DNA from: Fluviicola sp.
Lineage (GTDB): Bacteria; Bacteroidota; Bacteroidia; Flavobacteriales_D; Crocinitomicaceae
Length of the DNA stretch: 64,000 nt
Assembly (NCBI GenBank): GCA_029866325.1
Contig: JARWZO010000010.1
Span: forward strand, 124,001-188,000
Reading direction: 5' to 3'
Translations under genes and position numbers: made by a program
Part shown: in pieces, positions 19,400 through 28,226 of the stretch
Numbering within the stretch: position 1 is the stretch's first letter
Layout: the number at the start of each line of letters is the position of its first letter
Notes under the pieces: generated by a model
The model's database searches: none
What the model saw: the letters and a program-made list of their open reading frames with translations, nothing else
What the model was told of the DNA's origin: nothing

Positions 19400-21076
19400 T
19401 TATCTTGTCACAACCACTTTGAATTGGCTGCTTGTTCCATCAGCATAGTTCAATGAGAACACATACGTTCCTGCTTTGAAGGCAGCAACATTTGTCGTGA
19501 ATTGTCCGTTAGCGATGCTTACTTCTTCAGCATTCACCACACGACCCGACAAATCTGTCACTTTCAATGTAGCTTTTCCGTTTGCATTCAATTTTACAGT
19601 TACCACATCTTTTGCCGGATTCGGGAAAGAAGATGTTTCAATCACATTTTCATTTACAGTCAAATCGTTCGCGTCGAAAACACGTACTGATAATGACGGA
19701 ACATCACCTCCTTCAAAACCACTTGAATATGCATTGTCGCTTTCAACCGGGTAAAGCGGCTGGGCTTCAGTAGCTTCGTTTAGCAAATAAGAAGACTCTG
19801 TATCATAACCCAAGAATACCGAAGTATTGTAAGTAGTTGCACAGAACAGGTAGCGTTGGTTGTCTTCCATCACAAACGGTTGCGTAAATGCCTGATATTT
19901 TGGAACGTTCTGTTCGTTTGCTTCAAAATAGTAGTTTCCTGAAGCCATTGAATTCAATGATGTGAAACCATAGTTTGCATCGTTCAAATCAACAAATGCA
20001 TCATCCCAGCGATAAGCCGTGATTTCAATTTCCTGTCCTGTTAATGAATCGTCAGTTGCCGTTGAAGCATTGAAGTACATTCCAGCTGCTGCCAAACGGC
20101 TTCCGTTTGCATTGTTGAACACGATACAAGAAGAATACGAGTTGTTGTTTGTACTCGGACGAATACCACCATCGCTGACAGGCATTTTTTGCGCGTCCAA
20201 ACGACAAAGAGAGTAAATCGAATCATTTACATAGAAATTGATCGCAACTGTGTTGTCGCTAATGTATTCGTCAACAGCAGGATTACTTACCTCGTAGGTC
20301 AATGTGTAATCACCGGTAGGGTAAGTTGCCAAACTGAATGTAGGCATTGCGATGTAAGCACTATCACCTGAAAGCAAAGAAAACGAAGAAGAAGTGTTGT
20401 CGTACACATTCGCTCCGTTATTAACGGTTACATTCAGGGTAATGTTAGTTTGGTCATTGGAACCGTAGTTGTAAACCCAAGCACCTAAATCTGTGCTAAA
20501 TTCACTTGCGCTTTGCGCTAACAATGCAGGGATTCCTGTTCCATTTACACGCAATACGTTTTTAGCGTAGAAACCTAAATCATCTGCATAATAGTCTGAT
20601 TTATTACCGATAAAGACGATAACATCATCTCCGGCTTCCATGGCATCGTGAATAGCATCACCATCGGCTTGAGAGATCATTACCGTAGGAATGGTAACAG
20701 ATCCGCCTACGGCACCCGCGCCCATAGCAATCGGTGCACCAGCAATGTTGTTAACGATGATCACTGCAATTGCTCCGGCATTTTGAGCTTCCAAAGCTTT
20801 TGCACCGAATTCACAAGTACCGCGGTAAACCAAGGCTATTTGCCCTGTAAGATCAACACCATTGGTAAGTGTAGAGCAAGCCAATGAGTCATCAGCAAGC
20901 ACTACCGTGTCTAAAACAGCATTTGCCGGATTAGTCATATCGGCAGCCCAACCAGTGGTATAGGTAAAGTTTTTAGCGCCAGCGATCGGAGCCGGTTCTT
21001 CAACCGTAAAGATCACCTGTGCAAATGAAAAGGCACTAAAAAGTGCCAATCCAAAGGAGAGTAGCATTTTTTTCAT
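19400..21076 (-). CDS. PA-domain T9SS-sorted secreted protein (558 aa)
   Basis: Signal peptide MKKMLLSFGLALFSAFSFAQ. Residues about 35-155 are a protease-associated (PA) domain: LTGQIALVYRGTCEFGAKA then AQNAGAIAVIIVNN and IPTVMISQADGDAI. A beta-rich middle part follows, and then a type A sorting domain (SSFPNPAKDVVTVKLN to FKVVVTR). No protease catalytic motif is present although PA domains often accompany peptidases, so the PA domain probably serves binding here. It is a tandem paralogue of the gene at 21248-22930. Both have their own terminator and the same upstream string GTGTTAAAGATA, so each is probably transcribed separately under the same control. Confidence 0.87.
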   Translation of the reverse strand: MKKMLLSFGLALFSAFSFAQVIFTVEEPAPIAGAKNFTYTTGWAADMTNPANAVLDTVVLADDSLACSTLTNGVDLTGQIALVYRGTCEFGAKALEAQNAGAIAVIIVNNIAGAPIAMGAGAVGGSVTIPTVMISQADGDAIHDAMEAGDDVIVFIGNKSDYYADDLGFYAKNVLRVNGTGIPALLAQSASEFSTDLGAWVYNYGSNDQTNITLNVTVNNGANVYDNTSSSFSLLSGDSAYIAMPTFSLATYPTGDYTLTYEVSNPAVDEYISDNTVAINFYVNDSIYSLCRLDAQKMPVSDGGIRPSTNNNSYSSCIVFNNANGSRLAAAGMYFNASTATDDSLTGQEIEITAYRWDDAFVDLNDANYGFTSLNSMASGNYYFEANEQNVPKYQAFTQPFVMEDNQRYLFCATTYNTSVFLGYDTESSYLLNEATEAQPLYPVESDNAYSSGFEGGDVPSLSVRVFDANDLTVNENVIETSSFPNPAKDVVTVKLNANGKATLKVTDLSGRVVNAEEVSIANGQFTTNVAAFKAGTYVFSLNYADGTSSQFKVVVTR

Positions 21077-21101
21077 AGCATAAGTAAATTTAAAGACGTG
21101 T

Positions 21102-21109
21102 TAAAGATA
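21102..21109 (-). promoter_or_regulatory. Probable -7 element shared by the PA-domain paralogues (copy 1)
   Basis: On the minus strand this reads TATCTTTA, one base off TAnnTTTG. The surrounding AAAGACGTGTTAAAGATA is also present before the second paralogue, which supports a functional element. Confidence 0.45.
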
Positions 21110-21177
21110 GTTAAACGAACTTAATAATTGCAAAAAAAGACAAGTCATCTATCTTAACATTAAGAACACAAACCAAA

Positions 21178-21201
21178 AAAGGGGCGCCAAAGCACCCCTT
21201 T
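21178..21201 (-). terminator. Terminator of the second PA-domain gene
   Basis: A 10-bp stem (AAAGGGGTGC / GCGCCCCTTT on the minus strand, one G-U pair) with a 4-nt loop, followed by TTTTTTGG. It is 46 bp beyond the stop at 21248. Confidence 0.85.
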
Positions 21202-21247
21202 CGTTCAAAAGAACTATTGAACTAACTGTAGAACAGCTGTCGGAATT

Positions 21248-22930
21248 TTATTTAGATACAACCACTTTAAACTGACTCTTTGTACCGTTTGAGTAATCAA
21301 GCGAGAAGATGTATGTACCGGCTTTAAATCCATCTACGTTTGCAGTGAATTTTCCGTTTACGATGTTTACATCTTCAGAAGAAACCGTTCTTCCAGCCAA
21401 ATCAGTGATTGTTAATGCAGCCGTTCCGTTGGCGTTTACTTTCACAGTAACTACGTCAACAGCAGGATTCGGGAAAGTAGATGTTTCGATGCTGTTTTCA
21501 TTTACAGTCAAATCAGCAGCATCAAATACATTTACTGCAATCGATGGCACCGCACCGGAAGTAAATCCATCACGGAAGAAAGTACCATTTGATTCAATCG
21601 GGTGGAATACCTGCAAATCTTGAGTAATGTTTTCATCGTAATTTGATTGTTCATCGTAACCCAAGAATATTTTTGTGTCGAATGTTTGAACACAGAACAA
21701 ATAACGTTGTCCATCTTCTAATAAAACCGGTGTATCAAAAGCAACATATTGATCAACTCCATTCAAGCTAGGAATACTTGGAGGATAGTTATAAATAGCT
21801 GAAGCCACTTCTGTTAAACTTGTAAATCCAAATCCAGCATCATTAATATCTACAAACGCATCATCCCAACGACGAGCGCTAATCAATATTTCACGACCAT
21901 CTAATGAATCAGGAGCATTGATCGAGGCGGCAAAGTGCATCCCCGCAACACCAATACGACTAGCATTATCATTCGCAAAAGCAATACAGCTTGTGAAAGA
22001 ACCGTCATTTGGTGAGGGCATAAAACCAATCGTATTCAACGGTTTATTATTCGCATCCAAACGAGCCAAAGAGTAAATCGAATCCTGAATATTGAACGTT
22101 GTTGCAATGGTATTATCAAGTGAATATTGATCGGTAACACCATAAGCAATGGCATAAGTAAGTGTATAAACACCCGTTGGGTAAGAAGCCAAATTGAAGT
22201 CCGGTAGGTTGATAAATGCACTGTCACCCGCCAACAAGCTGAATGAAGTAGATGTGTTATTATATACACCCGCACCGTTGTTAACAGTTGCATTCAAGGT
22301 AATTCCGGTTTGATCTTGTTGTCCGTAATTAAATACCCAACCACCGATAGTTGTGTTGAATTCAGCGGCATTTGCGGCTAATTGAGAAGGTATAGCGCTT
22401 GCATCAGCACGCAAGATATCAGCAATTTTAAACCCTAAGTCATTGTCATAATATCCGTTTTTCTCACCGATGAAAGCGACAACATCATCTCCGGCCAAGA
22501 TAGCGTCATGAATTGCATCACCATCCACATCGGAAATCATGACTACAGGAATTGTAACAGATGCACCATCCACACCAATACCCATTGCAACCGGAGCTCC
22601 AGGGATATTGTTTACAATGATACAAGCAATTGCGCCTGCGTTTTGAGCAGCCAATGCTTTAGAGCTGAAGTTACACGTACCACGATAAACCAATGCAATT
22701 TTACCGGTAAGATCATTGGTTAACGGAGCACAAGCCAATGAGTCATCCGCAATCATTACCGTATCCAATACGGCATTTGCCGGGTTTGACATATCAGCCG
22801 ACCAGGTAGTAGGATTTGTGATTTGAAGACCTCCAACTAATGCTACAGGAGCTTCAATAGAGCAAATCACTTGTGAAAATGAATTGGCGGCAAAAAGCAC
22901 CAATCCAAAAGAAAGTAATAGTTTTTTCAT
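21248..22930 (-). CDS. PA-domain T9SS-sorted secreted protein, paralogue (560 aa)
   Basis: Signal peptide MKKLLLSFGLVLFAANSFSQ. The PA domain at about 35-155 (LTGKIALVYRGTCNFSSKA, AQNAGAIACIIVNN, IPVVMISDVDGDAI) aligns without gaps over long stretches to the gene at 19400-21076. So does the sorting domain (STFPNPAVDVVTVKVN to FKVVVSK). The middle regions share repeated strings such as RRWDDAFVDINDA and RYLFCVQTFDTKIFLGYDE. This is a clear gene duplication. No catalytic residues are recognisable. Inference: abundant exported proteins with a ligand- or protein-binding role. Confidence 0.87.
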   Translation of the reverse strand: MKKLLLSFGLVLFAANSFSQVICSIEAPVALVGGLQITNPTTWSADMSNPANAVLDTVMIADDSLACAPLTNDLTGKIALVYRGTCNFSSKALAAQNAGAIACIIVNNIPGAPVAMGIGVDGASVTIPVVMISDVDGDAIHDAILAGDDVVAFIGEKNGYYDNDLGFKIADILRADASAIPSQLAANAAEFNTTIGGWVFNYGQQDQTGITLNATVNNGAGVYNNTSTSFSLLAGDSAFINLPDFNLASYPTGVYTLTYAIAYGVTDQYSLDNTIATTFNIQDSIYSLARLDANNKPLNTIGFMPSPNDGSFTSCIAFANDNASRIGVAGMHFAASINAPDSLDGREILISARRWDDAFVDINDAGFGFTSLTEVASAIYNYPPSIPSLNGVDQYVAFDTPVLLEDGQRYLFCVQTFDTKIFLGYDEQSNYDENITQDLQVFHPIESNGTFFRDGFTSGAVPSIAVNVFDAADLTVNENSIETSTFPNPAVDVVTVKVNANGTAALTITDLAGRTVSSEDVNIVNGKFTANVDGFKAGTYIFSLDYSNGTKSQFKVVVSK

Positions 22931-22954
22931 ATTTCATTTAGATTAAAGACGTGT

Positions 22955-22962
22955 TAAAGATA
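22955..22962 (-). promoter_or_regulatory. Probable -7 element shared by the PA-domain paralogues (copy 2)
   Basis: Reads TATCTTTA on the minus strand inside the conserved string AAAGACGTGTTAAAGATA, about 25 bp before the start codon, as for copy 1. The remaining gap up to 23170 shows no gene or strong structure. Confidence 0.45.
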
Positions 22963-23171
22963 ATGTAAATGAATGTGATATGGAAAAAAAAGACAAACCG
23001 ATCCTTTCAATGATTTTTGATTATCACCTTATTTATCAATGCTACCCCATGGAATAATGTCCATGAAACAAAGGCACTTCACAAAAAACAACTAATCAAC
23101 GCTCTTCTTTCTGATACACAACTCAAATGAGATCCGTAAACCGAAAACTGTTAAATTAACGACACAAAAAA

Positions 23172-23192
23172 AGGGAAGCGTAAAACTTCCCT
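23172..23192 (-). terminator. Terminator of the sdh operon
   Basis: AGGGAAG / CTTCCCT stem with a 7-nt loop. On the minus strand it is followed by a run of Ts (the plus strand carries seven As before the stem). It is 26 bp beyond the sdhB stop. Confidence 0.85.
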
Positions 23193-23217
23193 AATTTCCA
23201 ACAATAGTTGAAACGCT

Positions 23218-23982
23218 CTATTCGGCGCTTACCATTGCTTTTAAGTATTCACGATTCATACGTGCGATGTTTTCCAACGAAATTTCTTTCGGGCATTCAA
23301 CAGCACATGCACCGGTGTTGGTACAGTTTCCGAATCCTTCTTCATCCATTTGTTTTACCATGTTCAACACGCGTTGTTGTGCTTCCACTTTTCCTTGTGG
23401 CAACAATGCCAGCTGAGAAACTTTTGCCGAAACAAACAACATAGCTGATGCGTTGACACAAGATGCTACACAAGCTCCGCAACCAATACAAGTTGCTGCC
23501 TCGAATGCTTTATCAGCAGCTGCTTTTCCAATCGGAATGGCGTTCGCATCTATGGTATTTCCGGAAGTATTTACCGAAACGAAACCACCGGCTTGTTGGA
23601 TGCGGTCGAATGAACTTCTATCAACTACCAAGTCTTTGATTACCGGAAATGCTTTCGCTCTCCATGGTTCCACGTAGATCGTTTCGCCATCTTTGAACTT
23701 ACGCATGTGCAATTGGCAAGTAGTTACCGCACGATCCGGGCCGTGAGCTTCACCGTTGATGAACAACGAACAACTTCCGCAAATTCCTTCACGACAGTCG
23801 TGGTCGAAAGCAATCGGCTCTTTGCGCTCATTTACCAACTGTTCGTTCAACTGATCCAACATCTCCAAGAAAGAACTGTCGGTTGACACATTGTCTAATT
23901 TGTATGTTTCCATACTCCCTTTCGAATTGGCATTCTTCTGACGCCAGATTTTGAGGTTGATGTTTATTGTTTTTGAGGCCAT
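23218..23982 (-). CDS. sdhB: Succinate dehydrogenase/fumarate reductase iron-sulfur subunit
   Basis: SdhB passes electrons from the FAD subunit to the membrane quinone site through three Fe-S clusters. At 254 aa it has all ligands: Cys63, Cys68, Cys71 and Cys89 for 2Fe-2S ([10 protein letters not shown]), and Cys165, Cys168, Cys171, Cys175, Cys220, Cys226 and Cys230 for the 4Fe-4S and 3Fe-4S clusters. It is the last gene of sdhCAB. It is separated from sdhA by an inserted four-helix-bundle gene. A heptamer array ends only 6 bp before its start codon, so the translation initiation region of sdhB lies next to the repeat. Confidence 0.97.
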   Translation of the reverse strand: MASKTININLKIWRQKNANSKGSMETYKLDNVSTDSSFLEMLDQLNEQLVNERKEPIAFDHDCREGICGSCSLFINGEAHGPDRAVTTCQLHMRKFKDGETIYVEPWRAKAFPVIKDLVVDRSSFDRIQQAGGFVSVNTSGNTIDANAIPIGKAAADKAFEAATCIGCGACVASCVNASAMLFVSAKVSQLALLPQGKVEAQQRVLNMVKQMDEEGFGNCTNTGACAVECPKEISLENIARMNREYLKAMVSAE

Positions 23983-23988
23983 GTTATT

Positions 23989-24020
23989 TTAGTTATTAGT
24001 GGTTAGTTATTAGTGGTTAG
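23989..24020. repeat. Heptamer arm downstream of the four-helix-bundle gene
   Basis: Units TTAGTTA, TTAGTGG, TTAGTTA, TTAGTGG, TTAG in perfect 7-bp phase. The arm is in inverted orientation to the array at 24437-24460 on the other side of the small gene. Confidence 0.8.
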
Positions 24021-24048
24021 ACCACGTAACACCAAACCAACGTTTTGA

Positions 24049-24417
24049 CTACAATTTTTCTTTTAATTTATTGATAAACGAATTAATCATCTTACCCATT
24101 TCCTGAATCTCTAGTTCTAAAGAACCGATCAATTCAGTATTTGCTGAAAGTTCAAGTTCTCTTGTCAGTACCAATTGGGTATCCAATTCGTAAAGTGAGC
24201 CTCTTGCGATCTTCAGGAAATTCAAAAAACTCAATGTGCTTCTTCCAAAGCCTTCTGCTATATTACTTGGAACAGAAACAGAGCAACGTCTCATTTGACT
24301 TGTAATACCGTATACTTCCTCTTTTGGAAACGACATTGTCAATTCATAGACTTGTTTACTCAGCAAGATTCCTCTTTGCCAAATTTTCAAGTCTCTGTAT
24401 GATTTTACTTCACTCAT
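24049..24417 (-). CDS. Four-helix-bundle protein (23S rRNA-IVP / S23 family)
   Basis: 122 aa, all-helical. The family signature is present: SYRDLKIWQRGILLSKQVYE at the N-terminus, FPKEEVYGITSQMRRCSVSV with PSNIAEGFGR, then LNFLKIARGSLYELDTQL. This is the family encoded in 23S rRNA intervening sequences, and it is related to Avd of diversity-generating retroelements (family knowledge). The protein is thought to bind nucleic acid as a multimer; its job here is unknown. It sits between sdhA and sdhB on the same strand, flanked by inverted TTAGTGA-type heptamer arrays, which marks it as an insertion into the operon. No reverse transcriptase or variable repeat is nearby, so it is not a DGR accessory gene here. 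Confidence 0.9.
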   Translation of the reverse strand: MSEVKSYRDLKIWQRGILLSKQVYELTMSFPKEEVYGITSQMRRCSVSVPSNIAEGFGRSTLSFLNFLKIARGSLYELDTQLVLTRELELSANTELIGSLELEIQEMGKMINSFINKLKEKL

Positions 24418-24436
24418 TTTCTATACCATCCAGCAA

Positions 24437-24460
24437 CCAATCACTAGTCACTAATATCAC
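24437..24460. repeat. Heptamer arm upstream of the four-helix-bundle gene
   Basis: Units CCAATCA, CTAGTCA, CTAATAT, CAC. On the minus strand they read as TTAGTGA/CTAGTGA units directly continuing from the sdhA stop. The sdhA TGA itself falls inside the array. Confidence 0.7.
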
Positions 24461-26469
24461 TTATAATTTCTAGCCGCAATCTTAATAAACTCGTAATTCA
24501 ACGGTTCTTTGTGTAACTCGGATTGGTTAATGTCCATTCCTTTGTACTCCCATGCACCAACAAATTTGAAGTTTTCATCGTCGCGCAATGTTTCACCTTC
24601 TGCATCCTGGTATTCTTCACGGAAGTGACCACCACACGATTCGTTACGTTGCAAGGCATCGCGCGCCATCAATTGGCCCAATTCGAAGAAATCTGCTACA
24701 CGCAACGCTTTTTCCAATTCAGGATTCAACTCATCGGCATCGCCCGGAACGTAAACTTCTTTGTAGAACTCATCTCGCAAGGCTGCAATTTCGGCTATAG
24801 CTTCTTTCAAGCCTTGTTCGCTGCGACCCATTCCTACTTTGTTCCACATGATCAAGCCCAAACGTTTGTGGAAATGATCTACGGTTTTGGTTCCGTTGTT
24901 GGTTAAGAATTGATTGATGATGGATTTCACGCTGTTTTCAGCTTCGTTGAACTCCGGTGAGTCCGTCGGAATCGTTCCGGTACGAATTTCGTTCGCCAAA
25001 TAATCGGAAACAGTATAAGGCAACACAAAATAACCGTCGGCCAAACCTTGCATCAATGCCGAAGCACCCAAACGGTTGGCTCCGTGATCGGAGAAATTGG
25101 CTTCACCAGCTACGAAACAACCCGGAATGGTTGACTGCAAGTTATAATCAACCCAAACGCCACCCATGGTGTAGTGAACAGCCGGGTAGATTTTCATTGG
25201 CGTTTCGTAAGGGTTTTCGTCGGTAATTTTTTCATACATCTGGAACAAGTTTCCGTACTTGCTTTCGACCCATTTTTTACCCAATTCCAAGATTTTCTCA
25301 TCGGATGGGTTGTGATCGCCTGAAGCGAAAGCTGCTTGTTTTCCTTTTGCTTTGATCTCGGAAGAGAAATCGAGGTAAACACCTTCGTTCGTCGCGTTCG
25401 CTTCAATTCCATAACCGGCATCGCAACGCTCTTTGGCAGCACGAGAAGCTACGTCGCGAGGCACAAGGTTACCAAACGCCGGATACCTTCTTTCCAAGAA
25501 ATAATCTCTATCGTCTTCTGCTATTTGCGTTGGTTTCATTCTTCCTTCACGAATGGCTTCAGCATCTTCTATTTTCTTTGGTACCCAAATACGACCTGAG
25601 TTACGCAATGATTCCGACATCAAGGTCAGTTTCGATTGGTTGGTTCCATGAACAGGAATACACGTCGGGTGAATTTGTACAAAGCAAGGGTTCGCAAAGT
25701 AAGCTCCACGTTTGTGTGCTTTCCAAGCTGCCGTAACGTTACTTCCCATGGCATTGGTAGAAAGGAAGTACACATTTCCGTAACCACCGGAAGCGATAAT
25801 TACAGCGTGTGCAGAATGACGTTCGATTTCGCCGGTAACCAAGTTACGAGCAATGATTCCTCGGGCTTTCCCGTCAACTTTTACGATGTCGAGCATCTCG
25901 TGACGGTTGTACATTTGCACACGGCCTAAACCGATCTGACGCGAAAGAGCCGAGTAAGCTCCGAGCAACAATTGTTGTCCGGTTTGACCCGCAGCATAGA
26001 ACGTACGTTGTACTTGTGTTCCGCCGAATGAACGGTTGTCAAGCAAACCTCCGTATTCACGTGCAAACGGAACACCTTGTGCTACACATTGATCAATGAT
26101 GTTACCGGAAACTTCTGCCAAACGGTGAACGTTGGCTTCGCGGGCACGGTAGTCACCACCTTTGATGGTATCGTAAAACAAGCGGTAAACACTGTCGCCA
26201 TCGTTTTGGTAATTTTTAGCGGCATTGATACCACCTTGTGCTGCAATAGAGTGTGCTCTTCGCGGAGAATCCTGAAAACAGAATGCTTTTACGTTGTAGC
26301 CCATTTCACCAAGAGAGGCAGCAGCAGCAGCACCTGCAAGACCTGTTCCCACAACGATAATATCGATTTTAGGGCGGTTATTCGGTGCAACTAATTTTAA
26401 ATGATTTTTATGATCGGTCCATTTTTCTGAAATAGAACCTTCAGGTATTTTGGAATCTAACTGAGACAT
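24457..26469 (-). CDS. sdhA: Succinate dehydrogenase/fumarate reductase flavoprotein subunit
   Basis: SdhA oxidises succinate to fumarate with covalently bound FAD. At 670 aa it shows the dinucleotide-binding [20 protein letters not shown] near residue 43, the FAD-linkage region [18 protein letters not shown], and catalytic segments HPTCIP and [10 protein letters not shown]. The [10 protein letters not shown] segment is also typical. The length and motif spacing match the Bacteroidetes form that works with a single five-helix SdhC. It starts 27 bp after sdhC on the same strand. Its last codon and stop lie at the edge of the heptamer array that begins the inserted element. Confidence 0.97.
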   Translation of the reverse strand: MSQLDSKIPEGSISEKWTDHKNHLKLVAPNNRPKIDIIVVGTGLAGAAAAASLGEMGYNVKAFCFQDSPRRAHSIAAQGGINAAKNYQNDGDSVYRLFYDTIKGGDYRAREANVHRLAEVSGNIIDQCVAQGVPFAREYGGLLDNRSFGGTQVQRTFYAAGQTGQQLLLGAYSALSRQIGLGRVQMYNRHEMLDIVKVDGKARGIIARNLVTGEIERHSAHAVIIASGGYGNVYFLSTNAMGSNVTAAWKAHKRGAYFANPCFVQIHPTCIPVHGTNQSKLTLMSESLRNSGRIWVPKKIEDAEAIREGRMKPTQIAEDDRDYFLERRYPAFGNLVPRDVASRAAKERCDAGYGIEANATNEGVYLDFSSEIKAKGKQAAFASGDHNPSDEKILELGKKWVESKYGNLFQMYEKITDENPYETPMKIYPAVHYTMGGVWVDYNLQSTIPGCFVAGEANFSDHGANRLGASALMQGLADGYFVLPYTVSDYLANEIRTGTIPTDSPEFNEAENSVKSIINQFLTNNGTKTVDHFHKRLGLIMWNKVGMGRSEQGLKEAIAEIAALRDEFYKEVYVPGDADELNPELEKALRVADFFELGQLMARDALQRNESCGGHFREEYQDAEGETLRDDENFKFVGAWEYKGMDINQSELHKEPLNYEFIKIAARNYK

Positions 26470-26496
26470 ATCTTTTCGTTTTAAAAATGAATCTGA

Positions 26497-27360
26497 TTAT
26501 TTAACGTATCCAATGAAAATGAGTACCGGAATAATGGCGAACAAGAAAGGCACCACAATAGCGAATAATTTTCCTGTTACTGCGATAATCGGTGTGTAAC
26601 GTTTGTGACGCAGACCCAACGACTGGAACGCCGAGGCGAATCCGTGCCATAAGTGGAATGCCATTACTGCCATTGAAATCACATAAAGAATCGTTGCCCA
26701 AAGTGCCAGTGAGTTGGTAACAAAACCGTTTTTCGACTGACCGAAGAAGGCCATTACTACTGAATGTAAGTCTTTATAACCCTCTCCTAATTTGAGATCA
26801 GTATTTTCCAAATAAAGGTTGGTTTCATCTCTCACAACCACGACTTTATCAACTTGAATAGGAATAAGGCTATGATTGTGTGTGTAATAAACCATTTCCG
26901 GATTTGTCTGTTGGGGCAATGTAACCTCATACGTATGCAATGGAATATGTTCGAAGTGCATTTTGGCCCAGAAATTCACCATGTGTGTAACGATGAAGAT
27001 CAAAACGATACTGCCCAACAAAGCCATTTGACGTGAAGCCGTTGAAGAATTGGCACCGGCATTGTTGTAGGCATATTTCTGCGGACGTGCCTTTTTGTTT
27101 TGCACCGCCAACATCAATCCATCGATTGCGTGGAATAGGATGGAAATGTAGGTTACATAAGACAATACCTTGATAAAGATATTGTGTTGCATGAAGTAGG
27201 CATATTCGTTGAATGCTCTTCTGCCCTCTTCACCATGAATGAAAATCAATTGAAGATTCCCAATAAGGTGTCCGATAAGGAACGTGCACAAAAACAGTCC
27301 CGTCAATGCCATCCAGTATTTTTTGGCGATGGATGATCTTAAAATTGCCGATTTACTCAT
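26497..27360 (-). CDS. sdhC: Succinate dehydrogenase cytochrome b subunit
   Basis: The single fused membrane anchor of the Bacteroidetes-type complex, with five hydrophobic helices and histidines for two hemes (FLIGHLIGNL, LFHAIDGLML, FIVTHMVNFW, FHLWHGFASA). I choose the ATG at 27360 (MSKSAILRSSIAKKYWM) rather than the longer frame from 27387, because a TAAATTTG promoter element overlaps the longer start. It has 287 aa. It is the first gene of the operon, followed by sdhA. It diverges from the lipoprotein gene at 27508. Confidence 0.92.
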   Translation of the reverse strand: MSKSAILRSSIAKKYWMALTGLFLCTFLIGHLIGNLQLIFIHGEEGRRAFNEYAYFMQHNIFIKVLSYVTYISILFHAIDGLMLAVQNKKARPQKYAYNNAGANSSTASRQMALLGSIVLIFIVTHMVNFWAKMHFEHIPLHTYEVTLPQQTNPEMVYYTHNHSLIPIQVDKVVVVRDETNLYLENTDLKLGEGYKDLHSVVMAFFGQSKNGFVTNSLALWATILYVISMAVMAFHLWHGFASAFQSLGLRHKRYTPIIAVTGKLFAIVVPFLFAIIPVLIFIGYVK

Positions 27361-27387
27361 GTTTGGTTTTTTATAAAAACGATTCAC

Positions 27388-27395
27388 AAATTTAA
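27388..27395 (-). promoter_or_regulatory. -7 element for sdhCAB
   Basis: TAAATTTG on the minus strand, a full TAnnTTTG match. It stands 27 bp before the chosen sdhC start. No convincing TTTG -33 box is visible at the usual distance. Confidence 0.5.
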
Positions 27396-27507
27396 CAGCT
27401 ATACCAACCTAATGTTCACCTCACCCTTATTTAGATTGAATTTAGATTGTTGATTTTTTAGAACATTCACAGATTCATGTATATTCGCAGTAAGCAAACC
27501 TATACGC

Positions 27508-28110
27508 ATGAAGTCTACACTACTTGTTTCATCGGGCATTCTTGCCCTATCTCTTTTCGCGGGTTGTATTCCGGGCGGCTCGGTAAAAGAAGGACCGACA
27601 GAAAAAATAGTTGCCGGCAGGGTTCAGGGAACGGTTTATACCAATTCCTATTTCGACATTACGGTTCATTCACCCGAAGGATGGGACATTCAGGATCAGG
27701 CTCCGCTTAAAAAAGTCAATCCGTTTCAGGTTGATTTGTTTCAGGCATTTGAATATCCGTTGGATTCCGGTTACATTGATAACGGTAATATTTACCTAAC
27801 AGCCGAACGTCGTAATCATAACCCATTAATGGATGATGGCGGAGATTATTTGCAGGAATTGAAAGACGGTTTGGAAATGTTGGCTGTGGAAACCGACGAG
27901 ATCAGTGATATAACTACAACAACTGTTGGCGGCAAGAAGTTTCACCGATTGTCAACCTACGGCATAGATACCGATAATGATCTCGAAACCGTTCAGGAAT
28001 TCTACGCCACACCGATCAAAGATTATTGGTTGATGATCACGCTTACCTATTGTGATGAAGGACAAAAAGAGGCTCTGAAGACCACGCTGGAAGGGATAGA
28101 GTTTGAATAA
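27508..28110 (+). CDS. Lipoprotein of unknown function (200 aa)
   Basis: N-terminal lipoprotein signal with lipobox LFAGC (cleavage before Cys20), so the mature protein is probably lipid-anchored. The remainder is alpha/beta with segments VYTNSYFDITVHSPEGWDIQ and KDYWLMITLTYCDEGQKEAL. These recall the PsbP-like fold of small bacterial lipoproteins that bear on surface or membrane stress, but the resemblance is loose. It stands alone between sdhC (divergent) and the MFS gene (convergent). A repeat element begins at the base after its stop codon. Confidence 0.8.
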   Translation: MKSTLLVSSGILALSLFAGCIPGGSVKEGPTEKIVAGRVQGTVYTNSYFDITVHSPEGWDIQDQAPLKKVNPFQVDLFQAFEYPLDSGYIDNGNIYLTAERRNHNPLMDDGGDYLQELKDGLEMLAVETDEISDITTTTVGGKKFHRLSTYGIDTDNDLETVQEFYATPIKDYWLMITLTYCDEGQKEALKTTLEGIEFE

Positions 28111-28226
28111 AGTTTCTTGAGTTTTTTAAGTTTTTGAGTTATTACGTTTTTGAAGTTACGACAACTCAGAAACTAATAACTTACAAACTCTCTAACTTCT
28201 CCAACTGTCAAACTCAACAACTTCTA
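28111..28226. repeat. Inverted-arm octamer repeat element (AGTT units), empty
   Basis: The left arm (28111-28158) repeats AGTTTCTTG, AGTTTTTTA, AGTTTTTG and so on, with AGTT recurring every 8-9 bp. The right arm (28161-28226) is the inverse: AACTTACA, AACTCTCT, AACTTCTC, CAACTGTC, AAACTCAA. The element fills the whole gap between two convergent genes and includes the TAG stop of the MFS gene. Confidence 0.7.

Noticed and set aside
23989-24460. Diversity-generating retroelement around the Avd-like four-helix-bundle gene
   Set aside because: No reverse transcriptase, template repeat or variable repeat is nearby; sdhA and sdhB are normal housekeeping genes.
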